Assembly: GCF_003013815.1 (NCBI RefSeq)
Contig: NZ_PRLH01000146.1
Span: forward strand, 1-46,501
DNA: 46,501 nucleotides
Origin: Cyanothece sp. BG0011
Lineage (GTDB): Bacteria > Cyanobacteriota > Cyanobacteriia > Cyanobacteriales > Microcystaceae
Direction: 5' to 3'
Program-made: the position numbers and the translations under genes
Notes under the pieces: generated by a model
What the model was told of the DNA's origin: nothing
Database searches by the model: none
The model's input: only the letters and a program-made list of their open reading frames with translations
Shown: piece by piece, positions 26,115 to 34,900 of the stretch
Layout of the letters: the number at the start of each line of letters is the position of its first letter
Position numbering within the stretch: position 1 is the first letter of the stretch

Positions 26115-27206
26115 TTAATCGAGTTCTTTGCCTTTGGTTGTGGTAGGAACAGATAAACAATGCTCGATCTGTTGATACAATTTATCCTTATCCAAATTTT
26201 GTCCAATCAAAACCAATTGATTTTTGGGTGTCCCTTTCCATTGATCATCTTCTAAAGTAAACCGCTTACCACTAAGATGAAAAATGTGGCGATCGCTACT
26301 TTCATTGAACCATAAAATACCTTTAGCTCGAAAAACATTTTTGGGGATTTGGTTATCTAGAAAATATTGAAATTTCCGAAGAGAAAAAGGTTTATCGCTT
26401 TCAAAAGAAACGGAGGTAAAACCATCATTTTCTAAATGATGGGAATGGTGATCATAGTGATGATGATCGTGGTCATGATCATGGTGATGGTGATCATGGT
26501 GATCATGGTCGTGATCATGGTGATGTTCAATTTCTTGATGCTCAAAATATTTATCAGATTCAAATAATCCCACACTCAGAATTAACGGCAAGGAAACTTG
26601 AGATTTCTTAGTACGCAAAATTCTAGCAGATTCTTTCATCTCTCTAATTCTATTTTCTAAAGAATCGACCTCAGCTTCATCTACTAAGTCAGTCTTATTT
26701 AAAACAATAATATCTCCATAAGCAATCTGACTTTGAGCTGCTTCTGACTTGAATAAATCGAGGCTGAAATTAGCACAATCTACCATTGTAATGATAGAAT
26801 CTAGACGAGTCATGTCTCTTAATTCTGTCCCCAAAAACGTTAAAGCAACTGGGATAGGATCAGCTAATCCTGTGGTTTCAACAATCAGGTAATCTACTTT
26901 TTCAGGACGTTCTAAAACTTTATAAACTGCTTGAACTAAATCTTCGTTAATTGTGCAACAGACGCAACCATTGTTGAGTTCTACTACATTATCTTCAGTG
27001 GTAACAATTAACTCATTATCAATGCCAATTTCTCCAAACTCATTTACTAAAACTGCTGTTTTTATTCCTTCTTGATTGGTTAAAATGTGGTTGAGAAGTG
27101 TTGTTTTTCCACTTCCGAGAAACCCAGTAATAACTGTTACAGGTACGCCCCGTTTGGTTGCATCAATTATATCATTGTTTCGGGGCTGTTTATCCACTAT
27201 TTGCAT
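26115..27206 (-). CDS. COG0523 (CobW/ZNG1-type) GTPase with His-rich loop
   Basis: The product has 363 residues. The P-loop GFLGSGKTT is at 28-36, the metal motif NNGCVCCTI has CxCC at 81-84, Walker B lies near LIVETTGLADP, and the guanine motif NKTD is at 170-173. A strongly His/Asp-rich stretch (about 223-257, e.g. HHDHDHDHHHYDHHSHH) precedes the CobW C-terminal domain. Such GTPases bind zinc and pass it to client enzymes when zinc is low. It is divergent from the flavoprotein gene, with a Zur-like box between them, and convergent (6 nt gap) with the degenerate phosphoesterase. Confidence 0.92.
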   Translation of the reverse strand: MQIVDKQPRNNDIIDATKRGVPVTVITGFLGSGKTTLLNHILTNQEGIKTAVLVNEFGEIGIDNELIVTTEDNVVELNNGCVCCTINEDLVQAVYKVLERPEKVDYLIVETTGLADPIPVALTFLGTELRDMTRLDSIITMVDCANFSLDLFKSEAAQSQIAYGDIIVLNKTDLVDEAEVDSLENRIREMKESARILRTKKSQVSLPLILSVGLFESDKYFEHQEIEHHHDHDHDHHDHHHHDHDHDHHHYDHHSHHLENDGFTSVSFESDKPFSLRKFQYFLDNQIPKNVFRAKGILWFNESSDRHIFHLSGKRFTLEDDQWKGTPKNQLVLIGQNLDKDKLYQQIEHCLSVPTTTKGKELD

Positions 27207-27318
27207 AATTTTTCGGAGTAGTTAACTTATGGGCAAGAAAACAATCAACAGGTAGATTTACTCTATCGGTTGATATACATTCTTTTTTATATTAGCTCAT
27301 TAACTGATAAAATGAGAA

Positions 27319-27333
27319 TAATAATCATTCTTA
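27319..27333. promoter_or_regulatory. Zur-like box between the divergent COG0523 and flavoprotein genes
   Basis: TAATAATCATTCTTA differs from TGATAATnATTATCA at three positions. It is 28 nt before the flavoprotein ATG and about 110 nt before the COG0523 start, so it fits the flavoprotein promoter best. Confidence 0.5.
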
Positions 27334-27361
27334 TAAAAAAGTATCTCGAGGTTGTCTGCCG

Positions 27362-28483
27362 ATGAATACCAAGAATCCCCAATATGACGTTGTCATTGTC
27401 GGAGCTGGGGCTGCTGGAATTGGTTGTGGGGTGGTCTTAAAAGATTTAGGCATTGAAAACTTTGTTATTTTAGAACGGCATCAAGTGGGTGCTTCTTTTA
27501 GCCGTTGGCCAGAGGAAATGCGCTTCATTACGCCGTCGTTTCCCAGTCATGGGTTTGGACTCCTGGATCTCAATTCAGTCGTTTTAAAAACTTCTCCTGC
27601 CCTCACCTTTGGACAGGAACATCTTTCGGGGAAGGAGTATGCTTTATATTTGGAGACTATCACCGAGTATTTTCAACTTCCCGTAAAAACTGAGACGGAT
27701 GTAGAAACAATTGAAGTTCTACGTCAATGCAAGGGGTTTGTTATTCAAACCAATAGAGGTGAGTTCCGAGCGCAGTTTGTCATTTGGGCAGCAGGAGAAT
27801 TTCAATATCCTCGTTTAAACCCGTTTCCTGGTGCGGATTTATGTATTCATAATTCTCAAGTCCGTTCTTGGTCCAAGCTTGAAGGAGATGAATTTGTGGT
27901 GGTTGGGGGCTATGAAAGCGGTGTCGATGCAGCGTCAAACTTAGCAGCATTAGGGAAAAAAGTCAAGTTATTAGATCGCAACAGTAGCTGGGCAAACTTA
28001 GACCCAGACCCCAGTATTTCTTTATCTCCCTATAGCCTAAGACGTCTCGAAATAGCTTATTCTCTGGGTCGAGTCGAGCTAATTGGGGAAAAACAAATCG
28101 AAGAAGTTAAGGCCGTCAAAAATGGATATGTAGTAGAAAGTGAGTATGAAAAGTGGTTTAGTTCAACACCGCCAATTCTCTGTACCGGTTTTGATAGCAG
28201 TTTAAAACAGATTGCTCCCATGTTTGATTGGTCAAATGGCTATGCGGCACTGACTCAAGAAGATGAGTCTACCCTAACGCCAGGATTCTTTGTCGTCGGG
28301 CCTTCGGTCCGTCACGGGGAGTTAATTTTTTGCTTTATTTACAAATTTCGGCAACGATTTGCTGTGGTCGTTAATGCGATCGCTCAACGTCTGGAAATCG
28401 ATACGACTCCCTTGCAAGTCTATCGTCGAGAAGGGTTGTTTTTAGATGACCTTTCTTGCTGCGATAACGATTGTGTTTGTTAA
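27362..28483 (+). CDS. FAD-dependent oxidoreductase with a Cys-rich tail
   Basis: The product has 373 residues. The FAD-binding VIVGAGAAGIG (residues 11-21) and a second nucleotide motif, VVVGGYESGVDAA, frame a CzcO/YpdA-like flavoprotein (ERHQVGASFSRWPEEMRF, FVIWAAGEFQYPR). Typical relatives are single-component NAD(P)H-dependent oxidoreductases or monooxygenases. The last eight residues are CCDNDCVC (Cys 366, 367, 371, 373), a possible metal or disulfide site. It is divergent from a zinc-type COG0523 GTPase and followed after 8 nt by the FeoB-like fragment, so the original unit was probably a Zur-controlled flavoprotein-transporter operon. The substrate is unknown. It is a different family branch from the FAD fragments at 13795 and 19313. 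Confidence 0.8.
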   Translation: MNTKNPQYDVVIVGAGAAGIGCGVVLKDLGIENFVILERHQVGASFSRWPEEMRFITPSFPSHGFGLLDLNSVVLKTSPALTFGQEHLSGKEYALYLETITEYFQLPVKTETDVETIEVLRQCKGFVIQTNRGEFRAQFVIWAAGEFQYPRLNPFPGADLCIHNSQVRSWSKLEGDEFVVVGGYESGVDAASNLAALGKKVKLLDRNSSWANLDPDPSISLSPYSLRRLEIAYSLGRVELIGEKQIEEVKAVKNGYVVESEYEKWFSSTPPILCTGFDSSLKQIAPMFDWSNGYAALTQEDESTLTPGFFVVGPSVRHGELIFCFIYKFRQRFAVVVNAIAQRLEIDTTPLQVYRREGLFLDDLSCCDNDCVC

Positions 28484-28491
28484 AAAAGAAA

Positions 28492-29265
28492 ATGAATATC
28501 TTTACACCCTCAAAAATAGAACGAGATTGTGTTGTTGTCATTGGCAAAGAAAATACGGGCAAGTCACAACTAATTGCTTCTCTGACGGGTAAATCTGCAT
28601 ATAGTGACAATTTTCGTGGCTCTACCATAGCTTGCGAAACGTATCAATCTGAAGCCTATAGTTTTATTGATACCCCTGGAATTCTTTATCGTTCCGATAG
28701 CGTAACCACTAGGCAAGCTTTGAGACAGTTGCAAGAGAATGACACCGTACTATTAGTAGTCAAGGCAACCGACGTAGATAGAGATTTAGCAGATTTATTA
28801 CCCTTGGTAGCAGATAAACGGGGTATTGTGGTGATTACTTTTTGGGATAAGCTATCCTCGACCACCCACAATCAACAAGTGGTTCGAGAGTGGAGGCAAA
28901 ACTCTAACCTGAGCATTATAACTGTAGATGCTCGCTACCTGACAGCAAAACAGCAAAACTTTATTGTAGATGCTCTCGGAGAACCTCATCCTTTTCCTGA
29001 GCAATGGATTCCTCAAAGGGCTGGTTGGCACATTCAACCGCAACCGACGCTGCTAGAGCATCCGAACCTGGGCTGGCTACTAGCGATCACCCTATTACTG
29101 ATTCCTGCCATAATTGCTGTTTGGGGGGCTAACTCCTTTGCCACTTTAGTAGACCCCGTCATGCAAGCTGCGGTCGCTTCTTTGATTGAACCGTTATCCC
29201 AACTCCCGATTGGGTTAAAAGAAATACTCATCGGTCAATATGGACTGGTAACGATGGGGCCGTTG
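28492..29265 (+). pseudogene. FeoB-like GTPase-transporter, N-terminal fragment cut by an IS
   Basis: About 258 codons from the ATG at 28492 (a TTG at 28471 is a weaker choice). The GTPase part has IGKENTGKS as P-loop and FIDTPGILYRSD as G3; the guanine motif is degenerate (TFWDKL in place of NMxD). The membrane part opens as in FeoB: HPNLGWLLAITLLLIPAIIA, then IGQYGLVTMGPL, where full proteins go on for several more membrane helices and the Gate domains. The frame then enters the IS and stops after three codons (stop at 29277). Switch I is also unusual (NFRGSTIAC). Being downstream of a Zur-linked flavoprotein, the intact gene may have moved zinc or another metal rather than iron. It is non-functional as it stands. 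Confidence 0.8.
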
Positions 29266-30442
29266 CAGAAATGTTGAATGTCTTTAGAAAACTTTACATA
29301 TCAAATTAGACTAACCCTATGGTGCTTAAATTTCACCTTAACCAAATCAGTTTTCTGAACCAATGTACATAGCTAATTTCCTGACACATATAAGCTTGAA
29401 GATAACGGAGTTTATCTAATATCGTTTTTTCCAAATTCTAATGGTATTTCTATTAACTGTAGAATTAAATAAGCAATTAAGCAACTATAGATTTGGATTC
29501 TAATTCCATTCTCATTCTTCGTCATTAGTCTGTCTAATTTTAAGTGCATCTTTAAAAATTTCCAAAGTAATTCTATCTGCCATCTTTGTACATAAATCTC
29601 TGCTATTTCCTCATTGCTTACTCCTTCTTCTCCATCAAAGGGTAAATTAGTTGCTAATCTAAATTCAGTCCTGTCTTCTAAGTCACAAAATGCGACTACT
29701 CTAATTTCTACTTCTCTTTCATCTTTTCCTACTTTAGAATTACCATCATCTAGCCTTTCTAAAGTAACATTATTTTTAATTCTCAAGACAAATGCTTTGT
29801 TTTGTTGTTCTTTCAACTCCCTGATTCTTTCACAAGAAGCGAACCCTCTATCCATTATGCCTACTCCATTTTCTGGAATTGCATTTACTGTTTGATGTCC
29901 ATATTTATAGTCATGTCCTTGCCCAAAATGAATAACTATTCCTCCTGTTTCTGATGTCCAGTTGTCTAATCCACAAAATAGTTTAACTTGATGATATCCT
30001 TGACTGCATAAAAGTTTACTTGTTAGACTAAGTATAGTAGAATCAATAGGAAAATAAGAACGAGCTTTTCTTTCTCCTTTTCGTTGACGAAGCTTTCTTT
30101 TTAATTGATTAATGATGTCAAGAAAAACTTGAGTGTCTCTTTTCTTGCTTGCCTTAGAAAAATTAGATATTTTTAGGTCTATTCCTTGAGTATTTAATCT
30201 TTTAAATAAATCCTGCATACTCACAACACTTTTATCCATTACATACTCCAACCAGCAGGAGACAAATGAAAATGTACTGAGAACCGAATAATCATTTCTA
30301 GGTAAAGGTTTTAAGATAGTTTTAATGACTTTAGGAAAACTTTGTAAAATCAAATTATTTATTTTGCTTTTCTATGTTTTTTCTTATTCTAGCATTTTAA
30401 ACGGATTTTCTCCAGGCTTTTTTCTAACATTCAACATTTCTG
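29266..30442. mobile_element. IS4-family insertion sequence
   Basis: The element is about 1.18 kb with terminal inverted repeats starting CAGAAATGTTGAATG: left end 29266-29280, and the exact complement at 30428-30442. It carries one intact transposase gene on the minus strand. The flanks (GGGCCGTTG on the left, GGAGGTGGCA on the right) show no target duplication, although IS4 elements normally make one. The left flank is feoB-like and the right flank is ruvB, so the host sequence between was lost or exchanged. Confidence 0.88.
29412..30353 (-). CDS. IS4-family transposase
   Basis: The product has 313 residues and is an RNase H-fold DDE transposase. The first catalytic Asp lies in FPIDSTILSLT and the second in IMDRGFASCERI. 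The Glu is in the IS4 signature Y(2)R(3)E(6)K, seen as YVQRWQIELLWKFLK. The length is somewhat short for the family but the frame is unbroken, so the element may still be active. No second frame or frameshift signal is seen. It lies within the terminal repeats, 75 nt from one repeat and about 130 nt from the other. Confidence 0.92.
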   Translation of the reverse strand: MILQSFPKVIKTILKPLPRNDYSVLSTFSFVSCWLEYVMDKSVVSMQDLFKRLNTQGIDLKISNFSKASKKRDTQVFLDIINQLKRKLRQRKGERKARSYFPIDSTILSLTSKLLCSQGYHQVKLFCGLDNWTSETGGIVIHFGQGHDYKYGHQTVNAIPENGVGIMDRGFASCERIRELKEQQNKAFVLRIKNNVTLERLDDGNSKVGKDEREVEIRVVAFCDLEDRTEFRLATNLPFDGEEGVSNEEIAEIYVQRWQIELLWKFLKMHLKLDRLMTKNENGIRIQIYSCLIAYLILQLIEIPLEFGKNDIR

Positions 30443-30716
30443 GGAGGTGGCATCTGAATCCTTAGATTTCTATCAAGTTGACCCAATGGGGTTGGATTGG
30501 ACTGATAGGATGATCCTAGAAACCATGATCAACAACTTTAATGGTGGGCCAGTGGGATTAGAAAGTGTGGCAGCTTCAACAGGAGAAGATGCGAAAACCA
30601 TTGAGGATGTATATGAACCCTATCTGCTACAAATTGGGTTTCTTCATCGCACCTATCGGGGGAGGATGGTCACAGAATTGGCGATAGAACACTTATTGAA
30701 AACTGATTTGAACTAA
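30443..30716 (+). pseudogene. ruvB: RuvB Holliday-junction helicase, C-terminal fragment
   Basis: About 90 codons starting right at the IS border: [20 protein letters not shown], then [20 protein letters not shown], then [20 protein letters not shown]. This is the winged-helix DNA-binding end of RuvB, nearly word for word. The AAA+ motor, about 270 residues with Walker A and B, is absent. A GTG at 30447 could start translation but the product would have no ATPase. A complete ruvB is presumably elsewhere. Confidence 0.88.
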
Positions 30717-30726
30717 TGATTTAATT

Positions 30727-30810
30727 GATAAACGGCGATGGTGGAATCACCGAATTCTCAGCCATTACAAAGAAATGCAACAAATTATAGAGAAATATAA
30801 CAAAGAATAA
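30727..30810 (+). pseudogene. Possible tail of an unknown protein
   Basis: A 28-codon frame reads DKRRWWNHRILSHYKEMQQI, then IEKYNKE and a stop. The amphipathic, Trp/Arg-rich helix looks like real coding sequence, but there is no start codon and the frame is not continuous with the RuvB fragment. It is another gene piece in the scarred zone. The family is not recognised. Confidence 0.25.
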
Positions 30811-30931
30811 CAACGCTAACACTAACATTTACATCAGCCTGAAATAATTACGGAAGTAGAATGCACTTTCTGACGCATAATGTTCCCTAATTGCGTAATA
30901 ACTAGCAAAACCTAAGAAAATTACCAGTCTG

Positions 30932-31750
30932 ATGAACCAGCATACTTATAACAAAATCCACCAGTGGATATCAAAATCAAGGGGAATCATCCTCATGGGA
31001 CTTATACCCAGTTTATGGATGGGTTTAACCCAGAAAACCCTCGCAAGGAACCTAGATTTAGGAGAATGGGAACAATTGGGGGATGTCTTGATAGAAAACG
31101 CAGGACAAAAAGCGAAATTGTCAACAGATGCAACCTTCTTTTTTGGATTTGGGGATGATAGCGATGTCGGTGCGAATAACGGAGAATTTAACCAATCAGG
31201 ACAATTAGCCGAAATTGTCGGTTTTGGAGGTTTAGAAGACTATTTAGGGATACCAGTGGCGTTATTAGATGTAGAAGGATTTGCTTACGAAGGATCAGCA
31301 ATAAAGACAGAATTAACAGTCAATGCAGGAGATAAATTAAGTTTTGACTGGCAATTTTTTACCAACGAAACATCAACAGAAATAGAAGAGGAATTGCGAC
31401 CATTTAAAGACTATGCCTTTGTGTTAATTGATGGTCAAATTAGCAAATTAGCGGATTACCAAAAAGTAGTTGAACAAGGCTTACTAGACGTAGAAACAGG
31501 GACATTTGATAGTAAAACTGAAAAAGAAATCTGGGAGTATCGGTTCGATACAGAAGGAACCTATCAGGTCGCTTTGGGAATAATCGATGTAGATGATTTC
31601 TTTATTACCTCAGCCTTATCAGTAGAAAATGTACAATTACAAGTGGTTCCAGAACCATTAACTGTACTGGGAACAGTAACAGCCATAGGATTTGGGTATG
31701 GATTTAAAAAAAGTTTAAAAAAGAGTAGGAGCAAAAAAATGGAAAGCTGA
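30932..31750 (+). CDS. PEP-CTERM exported protein
   Basis: The product has 272 residues. The signal peptide is GIILMGLIPSLWMGL after a basic n-region, cut near LA-RN. The mature part is acidic and beta-rich, with FGFGDDSDVGANNGEFN and a late IDVDDFFITSALSVENVQL, like the PEP-CTERM choice-of-anchor proteins. The sorting signal is VPEPLTVLG, a hydrophobic helix and a Lys/Arg-rich end (KKSLKKSRSKK). It would be processed by exosortase and displayed at the surface. It lies 201 nt before the giant adhesin-like gene in the same direction; co-regulation is possible but unproven. Confidence 0.8.
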   Translation: MNQHTYNKIHQWISKSRGIILMGLIPSLWMGLTQKTLARNLDLGEWEQLGDVLIENAGQKAKLSTDATFFFGFGDDSDVGANNGEFNQSGQLAEIVGFGGLEDYLGIPVALLDVEGFAYEGSAIKTELTVNAGDKLSFDWQFFTNETSTEIEEELRPFKDYAFVLIDGQISKLADYQKVVEQGLLDVETGTFDSKTEKEIWEYRFDTEGTYQVALGIIDVDDFFITSALSVENVQLQVVPEPLTVLGTVTAIGFGYGFKKSLKKSRSKKMES

Positions 31751-31951
31751 TAACTATAGTTAGTCAAATTAAAAAAAGCTTAACAACTATTGATCTCTTA
31801 GTCTTTTAGTTAATTTGGTTACAAAATGACATGGCTTTCCTGGTAAAAATTAAAGAGAGATTCAACGTTTATTCTGATAATGGACTAGGGAATCTTAATG
31901 GAAAGAAGCCAGAAAAAAGTAAGAAAATTTTGATTAGAGAAAACTGAAAAA

Positions 31952-34900
31952 ATGGAAAACTTTGTTTCAGAATTGACCAGCAATCAACATCCTAGTATTA
32001 GTCCTTTAGAAAACAATGTAATGGTATCTCGTGAGATAGAAAGTCATCTATCTCAAATGAATCCTTCAGATTTGTTATTAATAGAAATTGATCAATGGCT
32101 CGAACAGTCTAAAAATTTAACTGAAACTCAAGAATGGGGAATAGAAAAAGATATTATTAATAGGGAGACTATTCAAAAAGAAATAATAGATATCAAGTTA
32201 GATGAATTATTAGGAAATTATCAAGTAGCACTTACAGAAGATGAATTATTAAACAATAGTGATAAAAAGAGTCAATGGCTCGAAAGACTAGAGGAGTTTA
32301 ATGAGGATGAATTAATTAAAGATGGTCTAAAAAAAGTCAATCAGAGATTATCGAACTTTTTAGAAGAAAAAGATTGGGAATCAAGACTGAAAGAAATATT
32401 AGGAAATAAATGGGATAAAGAAAAAGCAGAAAGTCTAATTAAAGAAATTATAGAAGAGAAGAGACAACCTAAAATTGAAATTGTAGAAGGTCAAATTTTA
32501 GGAAGTCAAGGAGGTTATGCTGCTTCAAAAAAAACAATCTACTTAGAAAAAACATTAGTAGAACGAGCAGCCGAAAATCCTAGAGAATTAGAGAAGGTAA
32601 TAGCAGAAGAACTAGGACATTATTTAGATCATCAACTAAATGGGAAAATAGACACCAAAGGAGATGAAGGAGCTAAATTTTCGGCTGTTTTATTCCAAGA
32701 AGCAGTTAGTATTGAAACTGAAAAAAGATGGAATGAAGAAAATGACTACGGAAAAATTAATTTTGAGGGAGAAATAATTGAAATAGAGCAATCAACAAAT
32801 GAAATTATTGGGACAACAGGAAGAGATATTTTAGAAGGAACTAACTTAAATGATAGAATAATTGGAGGATTCAGTGCGGATATTTTAATAGGAAAAGAAG
32901 GAGAGGATAGCTTTATTTATCAAAGTATTAGAGATGCAGGGGACATCATTAAAGATTTTGAAATAGGAAAAGATAAGATTGATTTAACCCTAGTCTTAGA
33001 AAGCTTTGGATATACGGGAAATAACCCCTTAGAAGATGGATATATTGTGTTAGGAGATTATAGTAAAGGAACTATTGTCTACTTAGATAGTGATGGAATA
33101 GGTGGATATAGTCCCCGTCCTTACATTCAAGTAGAAACAGTAACACCTACGGAATTAGGAAGTCAATTAGACCATTTTTGTCCTTACCCAGTTGTGATTG
33201 AAAATCAACCCCCGACGGTTGCGTTAGACACCATCATTAACAGTCTCAATGAAAATAGTGATACAACTAATCCAATCAAAGTAGCAGATATTGTTATCAA
33301 TGATGATGGAGAAGGAACGAATAATTTAACCTTAAGTGGAACTGATGTAGCGTTATTTGAGATTATTGGTGATGAATTATTACTCAAAGCTGGTGCTAAT
33401 TTAGACTTTGAAAGTCAGTCGATTTACCAAGTTAATGTAGAGGTTGATGACACGACGGTTGGGGTAACACCTGATGATTCTGTCACTTATATCTTAGCCA
33501 TTACGGATGTTAACGCACCTCCCACTGTTACTTTAAATAATTCCGTTGCAAGTCTCAATGAAAATCTAGATACAACTAACCCCATCAAAGTAGCAGATAT
33601 TGTTATCAATGATGACGGAGAGGGAACAAACAGTTTAGCCTTAAGTGGTGACGATGCTGACTTCTTTGAGATAGTTGATAACGTCTTATATTTGAAAGCT
33701 GGTACAATCTTAGACTTTGAAGATAAGAGTAGTTATAACGTCAGAGTAGAAGTTGATGATGTAGAAGTTGAAGACACACCGGATGGCTTTGTTGATTACA
33801 GTTTGACTATTACGGATGTAAATCAACCGCCCACGGTTGCTTTAGACAACGTTATCAACAGTATTAATGAAAATCTAGATACGACTAATGCTGTTAAAGT
33901 AGCTAATATTCTTATTACTGACGACGGAGAAGGAACCAATGATTTAATCTTAAGTGGGGACGATGCAGGGTTATTTGAGATTGTTGGGAATGGATTATTT
34001 CTCAAAGCAGGAACTAGCTTAGACTTTGAAACCCAGTCGAGTTATCAAGTTGATGTAGAAGTTGATGACCCAACAGTTGGGAATACTCCAGATGCTTTCG
34101 CTACTTATACCTTAACCATAGGTGATGTTAATGCTGCTCCGACTATTACCTTAAACAATTCGGTTGAGAGTCTCAACGAAAATGTTGATACTACCAATCC
34201 TATTACAGTAGCAGATATTGTCATTAATGATGACGGGGAAGGAACAAATAATTTAACCTTAAGTGGGGATGATGCTGACTTCTTTGAGATAGTTGATAAC
34301 GTCTTATATTTGAAAGTTGGTACAACCTTAGACTTTGAAAATAAGAGTAGTTATAACGTCAGAGTAGAAGTCGATGATGTAGAAGTTGGAGACACACCGG
34401 ATGGTTTTGTTGATTACAGTTTAACTATTACGGATGTTAACGCACCCCCTTCTATCATTTTAAATAATTCCGTTGCCAGTCTTAATGAAAATACAGATAC
34501 GACTAACCCCATCAAAGTAGCAGATATTGCTATTAATGATGACGGGGAAGGAAGTAATAATTTAACCTTGAGTGGAGACGATGCAGACTTATTTGAAATT
34601 GTTGGAAATGAATTATTCCTCAAAGCTGGGGCTAATTTAGACTTTGAAAACCAGTCAAGTTATCAAGTTGATGTAGAGGTTGATGATCCGACTATTGGGG
34701 GAACACCTGATGATTCTGTCACTTATACCTTAGCTATTACAGATGTTAACGAACCCCCTTCTATTACCTTAAACAATCCGGTTGAGAGTCTCAATGAAAA
34801 TCTAGATACAACTAGCCCTGTTAAAGTAGCAGATATTGTCATCAATGATGATGAAGAAGGAACCAATGATTTAAGTTTAAGTGGAACTGATGCAGCATTA

